From Tigheibacillus halophilus (GTDB lineage: Bacteria > Bacillota > Bacilli > Bacillales > Amphibacillaceae), in the NCBI RefSeq assembly GCF_042683165.1, contig NZ_JBHUIZ010000014.1:62001-126000 (forward strand): 64,000 nt of DNA, read 5' to 3'. The stretch's first letter is position 1. The number at the start of each line of letters is the position of its first letter. Both the position numbers and the translations under genes were made by a program. The notes below the pieces were generated by a model, which was not told where the DNA came from, did no database searches, and saw only the letters and a list, made by a program, of their open reading frames with translations. Positions 25,898 to 35,121 of the stretch are shown one piece after another.

Positions 25898-26763
25898 AAA
25901 CCACAGGCTGGTTAATATACCGAAAAGACGATGCAGTTAAAAACGAATCGTTCATCCGCTGGTTTATGGAAGAGGCAAACAACCAAAACATCACATTACT
26001 GCTGATCCTTCGTGAGAATTTGGAAGTTGGTATTCATCACAACCGTTTTACCGCCAGCTATCAGCAAAAGACAATCCAAATCCCGACACTTGCCATCGTC
26101 AGAACCATTGAGCCCCAGCTAAATTTTATCCTGGAACAAATGGGGATACAGGTTTACAATTCATCCGAAATTTCCCGGATATGCAATCATAAAGGGTTGA
26201 CTCATTTATATGTACAAATGCTAGGTATTCCAATGGTGGATACTATTTTCACCAAAACGGACTGTCTGACTGAAACTCCCCCCATTCCTTTTCCTTTAGT
26301 TGTCAAAGAAGTTGCTGGCAGAGGGGGCAAGCAGGTACATTTCCTCCCTGACCAACAAACTTGGCAGCATGTAACAATACAGCTTCCTCAGGGGGATGTG
26401 ATCATTCAAAGCAGCGCTGATGTCCAGCCCGGGAGGGATATCCGCGTTTTTGTGGTTGGAAAGAAAATCATCGGAGCCGTCCTGCGTAAAAGCGATAATG
26501 ATTTCAGAGCTAATTTCACACTTGGAGGTACTGCGGAGTGGTATGAACTAAGTCAAAGTGAAAAAGAAACGATACAAACGATCATCAATCATTTTGATTT
26601 CGGTATGGTGGGTATCGATTTTTTAATCGACCATACCGGCAGACTGCTCTTCAATGAAATGGAGGATGTTGTGGGGTCAAGGACGTTGAGTGAAGTCAGT
26701 GAGGTAAATATTCTTAAAGAATATATCAAATTGATCAAACACTCCCTAAAAATTGATAAATAA
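25894..26763 (+). CDS. RimK-like ATP-grasp ligase, gene B of pair
   Basis: A 289-residue paralogue of gene A, starting within its stop codon. It keeps the ATP-grasp segments PLVVKEVAGRGGKQVHFLP, PGRDIRVFVVGKKIIGAVLRKSDNDFRANFTLGG and FGMVGIDFLIDHTGRLLFNEMEDVVGSR. Where RimK proteins have the metal-binding E-x-N, this one reads NEMED, so metal binding may differ from gene A. The pair may form a heteromeric enzyme or act in sequence. Both are absent from the folC-valS junction of B. subtilis. Substrate unknown. It is convergent with valS. Confidence 0.8.
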   Translation: MKTTGWLIYRKDDAVKNESFIRWFMEEANNQNITLLLILRENLEVGIHHNRFTASYQQKTIQIPTLAIVRTIEPQLNFILEQMGIQVYNSSEISRICNHKGLTHLYVQMLGIPMVDTIFTKTDCLTETPPIPFPLVVKEVAGRGGKQVHFLPDQQTWQHVTIQLPQGDVIIQSSADVQPGRDIRVFVVGKKIIGAVLRKSDNDFRANFTLGGTAEWYELSQSEKETIQTIINHFDFGMVGIDFLIDHTGRLLFNEMEDVVGSRTLSEVSEVNILKEYIKLIKHSLKIDK

Positions 26764-26848
26764 ATTTCAATCAATATGCAAAAGGAATATACAACCTTTT
26801 TTCTTTTTTATTTAAAATTGTTGTCCAATATAAAAGTTTTGATACGAT

Positions 26849-26894
26849 AAAAAACAGACTGTCCCAAAGGATTTCCCTGTTGGAAACAGTCTGT
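26849..26894 (-). terminator. Terminator between valS and the ATP-grasp pair
   Basis: ACAGACTGTTTCC and its near-complement ending GGGACAGTCTGT form a long hairpin just past the valS stop, followed on the minus strand by TTTTTT. It can serve both convergent units. Confidence 0.88.
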
Positions 26895-26898
26895 CTCG

Positions 26899-29541
26899 TC
26901 ATCTTTCCTGCAATTCAATCAGCCGTGCTTTCACTTTCGCTTGTTTTTCAAGATAATCTTTTTCTTTCCGTTTTTCTTCCTCTACCACTGCATCTGGTGC
27001 TTTGTTAACAAATCCTTGATTACCAAGCTTCTTTTGAACACGACTGACTTCTGCAGTCCATTTGTCCAGTTCTTTTTGAAGTCTTGCTATTTCCTTGTCA
27101 AAATCGATTAGACCTTCCAGCGGGATAAAGATTTCTGCTCCTGTTACTACCGAAGTCATCGCCTTTTCCGGCACATTAACATTCGCAGCGATTGTCAAAC
27201 TTTCTGCATTGCAAAACCGGTCGAGATAAATATGCTCTTCTTGCAGTTCTTCAACGATTTCTTCGTTTTCTGCCTGGATAAGAAGCGGAATTTTTTTAGA
27301 CATCGGTGTATCGACTTCAGCTCTGATATTGCGCACTGATTTAATGATCGCAACCAACCGTTTCATTTCTTTCGCAGCTTTTTCATCATGGTAGTGCGCT
27401 TTGAATGCAGGCCAATTAGCAATAGTGATTGAGGGACCTTCATGCGGCAGCTGCTGCCATATTTCCTCTGTAATATATGGCATGAACGGGTGCAGCATGC
27501 GCAAACTATGATCAAGTACATAGGCCAGAACGGACCTGGTTGTTTGCTTCTGTTGTTCATCCTCCCCATATAAAGGCAATTTGGCCATTTCTATATACCA
27601 ATCACAAAAATCATCCCAAATAAAGTTGTACAAATGACGTCCGGCTTCACCAAAATCGTATTTATTGGCATGCTTTGTGACGTTTTCAATCGTTTCATTC
27701 AAACGAGTGAGGATCCATTTATCAGCAAGCGTTTTGGGCTGGGATAAGTCAATGTCATCGTATGTGAAATCAGCCATATTCATTAGGCAGAAGCGTGAAG
27801 CATTCCAGACCTTATTAGCGAAATTCCAAATAGACTCCACTTTCTCCCAATAAAAACGCAGATCCTGACCTGGTGTGGAGCCGGTAAGCAAGAAATAGCG
27901 TAACGAATCCGCCCCGTATTTATCAATGACATCCATCGGGTCGACACCATTGCCAAGCGATTTACTCATCTTCCTTCCTTCCGCATCGCGGATCAGACCA
28001 TGAATAAGCACATCTTTAAACGGTCTTCTGCCAGTGAATTCCTTGGACTGGAATATCATTCTCGATACCCAGAAGGTCAGAATATCGTAACCTGTCACTA
28101 ATACATTTGTTGGGAAATAGCGTTTGAAATCAGCAGATTCTTCATCCGGCCAGCCCATCGTTGAAAATGGCCATAAAGCAGAAGAGAACCATGTATCAAG
28201 TACATCTTCATCTTGCTCCCAGTTTTCTATATCAGCTGGTGCAGTGTGCCCGACGTAAATTTGTCCTGTTTCCTTATGATACCAAGCAGGTATACGATGT
28301 CCCCACCAAAGCTGACGGGAAATACACCAATCACGAATGTTTTCCATCCAAAATTCATAATTATGTTCAAATCTTTCCGGAACAAAGTGTACTTTGTCTT
28401 CTCCCTTTTGCATCTCTAATGCTTGTTTTGCCAATGGTTTCATATCAACAAACCATTGTGTAGAGAGATATGGTTCAACTACTGCTCCACTGCGTTCGGA
28501 ATGACCGACTTGATGCACGTGATCCTCGATTTCAAAAAGAACACCCATGTCCTGCAAATCTTTCACAATTTGCTTGCGGCATTCGAAACGGTCCAACCCT
28601 TCATATTTTCCGGCGTTTTCATTCATTGTGCCATCCTCATGCATGACCAAAACGCGTGCTAAATCATGGCGATTGCCTACTTCAAAGTCATTGGGGTCAT
28701 GAGCCGGTGTAATTTTCACTGCACCAGAACCGAATGCCATATCAACGTATCTATCGGCAACGATTTCGATTTCTCTCCCCACAATCGGTAAAATGACTTT
28801 CTTCCCAATCAAGTGCTGATACCTTTCATCATTCGGATGGACAGCAACAGCTGTATCACCAAGCATTGTCTCCGGCCTGGTTGTGGCGATATCTATCGTT
28901 TCATTACTGTCTTTGATCGGGTAATGCATATGATAAAATTTCCCCTGGACTTCTTTGTATATAACTTCAATATCAGATATTGCAGTCTTCGTCTGAGGAT
29001 CCCAGTTAATGATATATTCCCCGCGGTAGATCAGCCCTTTATTATAAAGGGTGACGAAAACTTCACGGACTGCTTGGGAAAGCCCTTCGTCCAACGTGAA
29101 GCGCTCTCTGGAATAATCAAGTCCGAGACCTAACTTTTCCCACTGTTTACGAATGAAAGCAGAATAATCTTTTTTCCATTCCCAGGCAGTTTTCAAAAAA
29201 TTCTCTCGTCCTAAATCATAACGTGATTGACCTTGTTCCCTTAATTTCGCTTCTACTTTCGCCTGTGTTGCGATTCCAGCATGATCCATACCAGGCAGCC
29301 ACAGAACATCATAGCCCTGCATTCGCTTCATACGGGCAATAGTATCCTGAATAGCCGTATCCCACGCATGCCCCAAATGCAATTTGCCTGTGACATTGGG
29401 AGGTGGAATCACAATTGAATATGGTTGCTTATCAGGATTCCCGGTTGCTTCAAAAAATTTCCCTTCCACCCAGAAGTGGTACCAATTTTTTTCAACGGTC
29501 TGTGGGTTGTATTTACTCGGAAGCGACTTATTTTCTTCCAT
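26899..29541 (-). CDS. valS: Valyl-tRNA synthetase
   Basis: An 880-residue class I synthetase. It has PPPNVTGKLHLGHAW (HIGH motif), the editing domain with TTRPETMLGDTAVAVHP, and GRKMSKSLGN (KMSKS motif), and ends in the ValRS C-terminal coiled coil (EIARLQKELDKWTAEVSRVQKKLGNQGF). It charges tRNA-Val in the cytoplasm. Its expression is controlled by the T-box leader at 29602-29865. Position before folC matches B. subtilis apart from the inserted ATP-grasp pair. Confidence 0.98.
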   Translation of the reverse strand: MEENKSLPSKYNPQTVEKNWYHFWVEGKFFEATGNPDKQPYSIVIPPPNVTGKLHLGHAWDTAIQDTIARMKRMQGYDVLWLPGMDHAGIATQAKVEAKLREQGQSRYDLGRENFLKTAWEWKKDYSAFIRKQWEKLGLGLDYSRERFTLDEGLSQAVREVFVTLYNKGLIYRGEYIINWDPQTKTAISDIEVIYKEVQGKFYHMHYPIKDSNETIDIATTRPETMLGDTAVAVHPNDERYQHLIGKKVILPIVGREIEIVADRYVDMAFGSGAVKITPAHDPNDFEVGNRHDLARVLVMHEDGTMNENAGKYEGLDRFECRKQIVKDLQDMGVLFEIEDHVHQVGHSERSGAVVEPYLSTQWFVDMKPLAKQALEMQKGEDKVHFVPERFEHNYEFWMENIRDWCISRQLWWGHRIPAWYHKETGQIYVGHTAPADIENWEQDEDVLDTWFSSALWPFSTMGWPDEESADFKRYFPTNVLVTGYDILTFWVSRMIFQSKEFTGRRPFKDVLIHGLIRDAEGRKMSKSLGNGVDPMDVIDKYGADSLRYFLLTGSTPGQDLRFYWEKVESIWNFANKVWNASRFCLMNMADFTYDDIDLSQPKTLADKWILTRLNETIENVTKHANKYDFGEAGRHLYNFIWDDFCDWYIEMAKLPLYGEDEQQKQTTRSVLAYVLDHSLRMLHPFMPYITEEIWQQLPHEGPSITIANWPAFKAHYHDEKAAKEMKRLVAIIKSVRNIRAEVDTPMSKKIPLLIQAENEEIVEELQEEHIYLDRFCNAESLTIAANVNVPEKAMTSVVTGAEIFIPLEGLIDFDKEIARLQKELDKWTAEVSRVQKKLGNQGFVNKAPDAVVEEEKRKEKDYLEKQAKVKARLIELQER

Positions 29542-29601
29542 CAGAACTCCTCCTCGACAATTTCGAAAGAACCAGCAATTTCAGGTGAACCGAATATGCA
29601 G

Positions 29602-29865
29602 AAAAGGCCTTTTCGTCCTGTAAAAAGGACGAAAAGACCTATAACTTTTCGCGGTACCACCTTTATTTGCCAGCATTTCGCTTGCACGCTTGAATTGATA
29701 ACGGTCAGTGACCGGCTTTGCTTACACTTGGCGACACCAATTTCAGCAAAACTGCATCAAGGGCGACCTTCCAGTCAATGTTCCCAGGAGACTTCCACCA
29801 ATTTCTGTCCCCTTCTCTGTATGGTTCATGAACTGTACTCTTCCCTATCATTGCATTTGAATGTT
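29602..29865 (-). promoter_or_regulatory. T-box leader of valS
   Basis: The minus strand carries the T-box sequence AAAGGTGGTACCGCG (29650-29664). It is followed by a terminator hairpin, GGTCTTTTCGTCC ... GGACGAAAAGGCC with a U-run (29602-29640). Upstream are GAAGAGTA and stem I sequences typical of the class. Binding of uncharged tRNA-Val would favour the antiterminator. A GTC triplet in GGAAGTCTCC is a candidate specifier codon, but I could not prove the stem I register. Confidence 0.93.
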
Positions 29866-29871
29866 AATCTC

Positions 29872-29900
29872 ATTTTAACGAATCAATTTACCAAAAGCAA
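29872..29900 (-). promoter_or_regulatory. Sigma-A promoter of valS
   Basis: Minus strand: -35 TTGCTT (29895-29900), 17-base spacer, -10 TAAAAT (29872-29877), a few bases before the T-box leader begins. Confidence 0.65.
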
Positions 29901-30053
29901 TAAATTTGTTAGGGATAACAGTGTTTTAATATATTCGCCAGATTCCTTATAAAAAATACACACATATTTGCACAAACTGCCCTGTCTGGTACATAGGATA
30001 TATAAAACGGTCTTGCTAACTTTATGCTGGGCCTATCAAAAAGGATGATCGAT

Positions 30054-30242
30054 ATGGCGAGATATTACCGTTACAGATTGCCCCCTTGGGCCAGAAGATG
30101 CCTGATTATCGCGGAAGGCTGCACATTGCCAATCATGATTTTTCAGCTTATACGGACCATCTTCTTCCCAACAACTTTCGATGTGCTGCTTCTTGGTGTC
30201 TTTATCGGATTATTCGTTGCCTTCCAATTGAGGTGGATTTGA
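30054..30242 (+). CDS. Small hydrophobic membrane protein, unknown
   Basis: A 62-residue open frame, MARYYRYRLPPWARRCLIIA..., with a basic N-terminus and two hydrophobic segments (about residues 16-34 and 40-58). The ATG at 30054 is preceded by AAAAAGGATGATCGAT, a reasonable ribosome binding site. Its 3' end overlaps the 3' end of ysxE, on the other strand, by 33 bases. I do not recognise a family. Small membrane proteins are common next to spore-coat genes, but nothing here shows a function. Confidence 0.55.
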   Translation: MARYYRYRLPPWARRCLIIAEGCTLPIMIFQLIRTIFFPTTFDVLLLGVFIGLFVAFQLRWI

Positions 30243-31244
30243 TGAATCATCCGCTGAATCAGCAACTGCATGCTGTTCATCCATAAAGTGCTTGAGTGCT
30301 GTTCCGAAAAGTAATGGCCGGGCTAAATGCTGCAATTCCTGCACTTTCGAAGTCATGGAAAGACAGCTGGTTTTATCGACATAAGACCGAATCAACTGAA
30401 AATAATCATTCGGGTTCAACAGATGAATGAGCAGCATCTGACACTGTACGATATCCAGTTCATTTCTTTCCATGTAAGCAGCGAAACCTTCCAGAAATGA
30501 GTGCGGATCCGGATGATAATGCTGTGAAACTTCACCGAAATATACACTTAGATCAGCAACAGGACTGTCAAAAGAAGCACTTTCCCAATTTAAAAAGTAA
30601 ACATATTTACCGCAATATATATGTTCCGGCAGTAATTTACCATGGCTTAAACTGCTTTGCCAATTAATTGTTTCATCGAGATGCTCCAACAAATCTTCAA
30701 GTATGGAATCATTCACTTCCATGCTGGCCCTCACTTGATGATATTGCGTGCATGCTAGCAATTCAAAAGGTGACATATATCTTTGATTTTCAAAAACAGT
30801 AATATATGCCTCCATTTTTTCCTTACATTTACGGCAAAACTTCAAATATTTTTGCAAGCTGTTTTTCATTTTTTCAGTCTTTAATTGTACCTTCTGCTCT
30901 GTTTTCACATGCATTTGTGCGAGTTCCTCTAAAACGCGGCGCGTGTCATGTACATTTTCATTCATTTCCAACCACGGTTGTACGTAATAGATATCATCTT
31001 GAACAAGTGTAAAAAGCTGGCCATCTTTATTCAAATATACTGGCAGAACCGTATGAATCCCCGTATGGTATGCTTGTCTGAATACCTGTTCCCAAATTTG
31101 GACAGTAGCTGGAGTCAACCGGCTCTTTTTCAATGCGAAATCTCCTGCGTCTGTACTTATTTTATATAGACGGTTTCCAATAGGCTCCACATGGTTATAT
31201 ACCAGATTGTAGCCAGCCAGAGCCCTCTTTGTATTCGTGTTCAT
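30210..31244 (-). CDS. ysxE: YsxE-like spore coat protein (kinase fold)
   Basis: A 344-residue APH-fold protein in the spoVID-ysxE-valS context of B. subtilis, where YsxE is an inner-coat protein. The catalytic loop reads HGKLLPEHIY (201-210) instead of HGD-x4-N, and the metal site reads NWE (219-221) instead of D-x-D, so it looks like a pseudokinase. This contrasts with the intact motifs of the other kinase-fold gene at 6601-7560. It follows spoVID by about 70 bases. Confidence 0.85.
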   Translation of the reverse strand: MNTNTKRALAGYNLVYNHVEPIGNRLYKISTDAGDFALKKSRLTPATVQIWEQVFRQAYHTGIHTVLPVYLNKDGQLFTLVQDDIYYVQPWLEMNENVHDTRRVLEELAQMHVKTEQKVQLKTEKMKNSLQKYLKFCRKCKEKMEAYITVFENQRYMSPFELLACTQYHQVRASMEVNDSILEDLLEHLDETINWQSSLSHGKLLPEHIYCGKYVYFLNWESASFDSPVADLSVYFGEVSQHYHPDPHSFLEGFAAYMERNELDIVQCQMLLIHLLNPNDYFQLIRSYVDKTSCLSMTSKVQELQHLARPLLFGTALKHFMDEQHAVADSADDSSNPPQLEGNE

Positions 31245-31270
31245 ATAAACTGATCACCACCTAAAAATAT

Positions 31271-31296
31271 ACCCCCTTGTTTGCTTACAAGGGGAT
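31271..31296 (-). terminator. Hairpin between spoVID and ysxE
   Basis: CCCCTTGT and ACAAGGGG pair around a 6-base loop. The following T-run on the minus strand is interrupted (GGTATATTTTTAG), so it may reduce rather than stop read-through into ysxE. Confidence 0.5.
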
Positions 31297-31315
31297 ATCA
31301 GTGTGCGTTTTTTGT

Positions 31316-32632
31316 TTAATGATCTTTTTTTCGCATGGGAATATACAGCAGCTGCCCCGGAGAGATATTTTCACTGTCCAGACTGTTCCTCTTTATGATA
31401 TGCATGGAAGTAAGCTGATATCTTTCTGCAATGGATTCAAGCGTGTCTTTATCCTGCACGATACATAGTTTCATCTTCGTGAATTGGTCTCCTTCATCTT
31501 CTTCTCTGGATTGAAACATATCTGACAAATAACTGATATCTGCTTGCGATGCTTCCGTTTCCTCGGAATTTTCTTCCCCAGCTGCGGTCTGTTCCTCTTC
31601 CTTGTTAAGTGGCACCCTGTCAGGGTGCAAAGAGGAGGATTCTGCAGAAACATCAAAAACATTCGATGTTTCATAGGATTCATATGCCGGCGGATCACTG
31701 TAAACGGCTGATGATTCATTTGATTCATGCCCGCTTGATTCCGACTCCTGCTGTTTACCAAAAAATTCATCAAAACTCTGCGATTTTGTCCACTTCCATC
31801 TTCCATCAGATGATTCTTTCGATTCTTTCGTTTCTTCGAATGAAGTAGTATCTTTGTTTTCTGTCGCCTCAGTTTGCTCTTCTGGTAAAGATTCGTTTTC
31901 TGTTACAAACTCGGTTTGTTCAAACGGCTCTTCCCGTTCACTTGAGTAAGATTCGATGGACGCTTCATACTCCGATGATACTCGTTCAGTCGAGTATGAT
32001 TCAATGGACTCTTCATACGTTGATGATTCACCATCGTTTACATGTTCAGAATGCGCCGTCAGTCCTTCGTTCACTCTCTCTCCCATCTCTGCTGTCGTGG
32101 ATTCCGAACTTTCCTTTTCTTTCTTCAATTCGACACTGAAGCTATCCCATTCCTCCGTCTCCTGTTCAGTATCTCCACCTGAGTCCGGGCTTCTCTCGCT
32201 GTTTGAAATACCATGAATAGCAATATCAGCTGTCACAACTAGCTGGGCCGGATCAGGCAAAGTATAATCGAAGGATTCGATATTTACTGCCACATCATTC
32301 AAATCTGCAATCCGATATAATGGAACAGATATTTCAACGGGAAATTGATGCGAGAACATAGCAAAACCATTCTCATCTGCCTCGACAGAATCAATATAAC
32401 GTAACGCTTGCTTTTCGAACGACGGTTGCATTTGTTCCACAACAGAATTGTCCACTGACCTATATTCTCCATGCAAGGCAATCACTCCCCTGATGGAAAT
32501 ATAATCGCCGTATGTTTGAATGGAAATTTCCGGCTCCAGTGAAATACCGGTTATTTCTGAAACCTGTTGATGATCTTCGAAATAAACAGACTCTCGTAAA
32601 TCAAATTGAAATACAGATTCTCCGTTATTCAA
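31316..32632 (-). CDS. spoVID: Stage VI sporulation protein D (coat encasement)
   Basis: SpoVID drives spore encasement by coat layers and binds SafA. The 438-residue protein has an N-terminal conserved domain (VFQFDLRESVYFEDHQQVSEI ... to about 160) and a long acidic Glu/Ser-rich middle (repeated SYEESIESYSTE-type units). Its C-terminal LysM domain (VQDKDTLESIAERYQLTSMHIIKRN...ISPGQLLYIP) binds peptidoglycan precursors or coat partners. The start is a TTG at 32632 with AGGGGTGAAC upstream. The middle region varies freely in the family. Confidence 0.93.
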   Translation of the reverse strand: MNNGESVFQFDLRESVYFEDHQQVSEITGISLEPEISIQTYGDYISIRGVIALHGEYRSVDNSVVEQMQPSFEKQALRYIDSVEADENGFAMFSHQFPVEISVPLYRIADLNDVAVNIESFDYTLPDPAQLVVTADIAIHGISNSERSPDSGGDTEQETEEWDSFSVELKKEKESSESTTAEMGERVNEGLTAHSEHVNDGESSTYEESIESYSTERVSSEYEASIESYSSEREEPFEQTEFVTENESLPEEQTEATENKDTTSFEETKESKESSDGRWKWTKSQSFDEFFGKQQESESSGHESNESSAVYSDPPAYESYETSNVFDVSAESSSLHPDRVPLNKEEEQTAAGEENSEETEASQADISYLSDMFQSREEDEGDQFTKMKLCIVQDKDTLESIAERYQLTSMHIIKRNSLDSENISPGQLLYIPMRKKDH

Positions 32633-32745
32633 GCTAGTTCACCCCTTTATCACATGCATTAACCCATTCTTTCATGTCAACATTATCTATATGAGTCCTT
32701 CCTGAAGGATATGCTTATCAGTGAATAATTTGGATACGAATGACG

Positions 32746-32776
32746 CAAAAAAAACCAGTCAGAAGACTGGCTTTTA
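32746..32776 (-). terminator. Rho-independent terminator after hemL
   Basis: GCCAGTC and GACTGGT form a compact stem with a TTCT loop, followed by TTTTTTTG on the minus strand. It lies just after the hemL stop and closes the heme operon. Confidence 0.88.
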
Positions 32777-32780
32777 AAAA

Positions 32781-34070
32781 TCACTTCTCTATTTTTGAAA
32801 ATGCTTTCCTGATTGCTGCAACAGTTTTTTCGATGTCTTCATCAGTATGTGCTAAGGACAGGAACAGACCTTCGAATTGTGAAGGAGGAAGGAATATGCC
32901 TTCTTCAATCATAGCGCGATAATATTGTGCGAAATAATTGAGATTGGACTGCTGTGCGGTAGCAAAGTTTGTAACAGGCACATCTGAGAAGAAAACACCG
33001 AACATGGATCCTGCCCGATTGACCTGCAATGGAATGCCAAACTCTTGTGAAGCTTGTCGATATCCTTCTTCCAGGCGATCTATTTTTTGGCTTATTTCAT
33101 CATATGAAGAGGCTTTAACAGCTTTTAAAGTTTCATATCCAGCAGTCATAGCCAGTGGATTTCCCGATAGTGTTCCGGCTTGATAAATCGGTCCTGCCGG
33201 CGCTATTTTTTCCATAATCTGTCTCTTACCACCAAAAGCACCTACAGGCAGTCCGCCTCCGATCACTTTCCCAAGACATGTCAAATCTGGAGTGACATCA
33301 AAATATCCTTGTGCACAATGATAATCTACTCGAAATCCTGTCATCACTTCATCGAAAATCAGCAAAGAACCATGTTTATCAGCTAACTTACGTAATTGCT
33401 GCAAAAATCCCTCTTTGGGCGGAATGACTCCCATATTGCCGCAGACCGGCTCGGCGATAATGCCAGCAATATCTTCACCAAATTTCTCGAACGCTGCTGT
33501 CACAGCTTGTATATCGTTAAAAGGAACAGTGATGGTATGCTGCGCTACCGATTCAGGTACACCAGGGCTGTCCGGGAGGCCAAGTGTTGCCACACCTGAC
33601 CCTGCTTTGATCAGCAGTGAATCACCATGGCCATGGTAACTTCCTTCAAACTTCAGGATTTTATTTCTTCCTGTATACCCGCGGGCAAGCCGTAATGCAC
33701 TCATCGTCGCTTCTGTCCCTGAATTTACCATCCTTATCATTTCTATTGAAGGTACACGGTCGATAACGAATTCCGCCAATTTGTTTTCAATCAAAGTTGA
33801 TGCGCCAAAGCTGGTTCCTTTTATTGCCGCTTCGCCTAGTTCAGCCACCACTTTATCGTCTGCGTGACCTAATATGAGGGGGCCCCAGCTCAATACATAG
33901 TCAATATATTCATTGCCATCAATGTCTGTAATTTTTGATCCTTTTCCGTGATCCATGAAAATCGGATCCATGTCCACTGATTTAAACGCTCGGACAGGAG
34001 AATTCACACCGCCAGGCATCAAATTGACTGCCTCTTTGTATGCATCGATTGATTCATCAAATTTTTTCAT
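32781..34070 (-). CDS. hemL: Glutamate-1-semialdehyde 2,1-aminomutase
   Basis: PLP enzyme that makes 5-aminolevulinate from glutamate-1-semialdehyde. The 429-residue protein has FVNSGTEAT-like MVNSGTEATMSALRLARGYTGRNKILKFEGSYHGH, DEVMTGFRV, and the PLP lysine in LTCLGKVIGGGLPVGAFGG. Last gene of hemA-hemX-hemC-hemD-hemB-hemL; it follows hemB by about 64 bases with its own site GGAGTGATAA. Confidence 0.98.
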   Translation of the reverse strand: MKKFDESIDAYKEAVNLMPGGVNSPVRAFKSVDMDPIFMDHGKGSKITDIDGNEYIDYVLSWGPLILGHADDKVVAELGEAAIKGTSFGASTLIENKLAEFVIDRVPSIEMIRMVNSGTEATMSALRLARGYTGRNKILKFEGSYHGHGDSLLIKAGSGVATLGLPDSPGVPESVAQHTITVPFNDIQAVTAAFEKFGEDIAGIIAEPVCGNMGVIPPKEGFLQQLRKLADKHGSLLIFDEVMTGFRVDYHCAQGYFDVTPDLTCLGKVIGGGLPVGAFGGKRQIMEKIAPAGPIYQAGTLSGNPLAMTAGYETLKAVKASSYDEISQKIDRLEEGYRQASQEFGIPLQVNRAGSMFGVFFSDVPVTNFATAQQSNLNYFAQYYRAMIEEGIFLPPSQFEGLFLSLAHTDEDIEKTVAAIRKAFSKIEK

Positions 34071-34134
34071 TCATTTATCACTCCAAACAACTTTTTTGAA
34101 AAACGATTACTAACCATCCAAATAGCTTTTATGT

Positions 34135-35121
34135 TTAATCTTCCTTCAGCCATTTGCATACATCTTTTGCAAAATAAGTGATAATCAATTCACAGCCGGC
34201 CCGCTTCATGGACAGTAAAGTTTCCATAACCATTTTTTTCTCGTCAATCCAACCATTCCGTGCAGCTGCTTTAACCATGGCATATTCACCACTGACATTA
34301 TAACCCACTACAGGTATGTGGCAAAGATTGCGCACATCACGGACAATATCCAAGTACGACATAGTTGGCTTAACAATTAAAAAATCAGCGCCTTCTGCTA
34401 TGTCCGTCTCAGCCTCCCGAAGCGCCTCTTCACGGTTCGCAGGATCCATCTGATATGATTTTCTATCTCCAAATTGCGGAGTACTGTCTGCGGCATCACG
34501 GAAAGGACCATAAAAAGCGGAAGCATATTTTACTGCATAAGACATGATTGGGATATTTTGAAAACCGGCTTCATCCAGTGCTTGTCGAATTACTGTCACA
34601 AAACCATCCATCATATTAGACGGTGCAATAATATCCGCCCCGGATCTTGCCTGGGAAACGGCTGTTTTAGCAAGAAGTTTCAATGATTCATCATTATCCA
34701 CATCATGTTGATGGATAACTCCACAATGACCGTGAGATGTATATTCGCATAGACAGGTATCTGCAACGACAAGTAATGCCGGAGCTATTTTTTTAATCAG
34801 CCTTGTCGCCTCTTGAATAATACCCTTATCAGCAAACGCCCCGCTGCCTATTTCATCTTTGTCACTAATGACGCCAAACAATATGACAGATTTGATTCCC
34901 AGCCGGACAACTTCTTCTATTTCTTCTTGAAGGAGGTCAAGAGAAAGTTGATACACACCCGGCATAGACGGCACCTCATATTTGACGTTTTTTCCTTCGG
35001 ATACAAAAATCGGATAAATGAAGTCCTCTGGCCGCAAATGATTTTCTCTGACCATCGACCGCATCGCTGCAGAAACTCGCAATCGGCGGTGTCTTTTAAA
35101 ATCTGGTAGTTTGTCCATCAT
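34135..35121 (-). CDS. hemB: Delta-aminolevulinic acid dehydratase (porphobilinogen synthase)
   Basis: Condenses two aminolevulinates to porphobilinogen. The 328 residues contain DTCLCEYTSHGHCG (zinc-binding cysteines), the Schiff-base lysines in SYAVKYASAFYGPFR and FLIVKPTMSYLDI, and RRLRVSAAMRSMVRENHL at the N-terminus. It overlaps hemD by 4 bases; the ATG at 35118 is an equally possible start. Confidence 0.98.
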   Translation of the reverse strand: MMDKLPDFKRHRRLRVSAAMRSMVRENHLRPEDFIYPIFVSEGKNVKYEVPSMPGVYQLSLDLLQEEIEEVVRLGIKSVILFGVISDKDEIGSGAFADKGIIQEATRLIKKIAPALLVVADTCLCEYTSHGHCGVIHQHDVDNDESLKLLAKTAVSQARSGADIIAPSNMMDGFVTVIRQALDEAGFQNIPIMSYAVKYASAFYGPFRDAADSTPQFGDRKSYQMDPANREEALREAETDIAEGADFLIVKPTMSYLDIVRDVRNLCHIPVVGYNVSGEYAMVKAAARNGWIDEKKMVMETLLSMKRAGCELIITYFAKDVCKWLKED

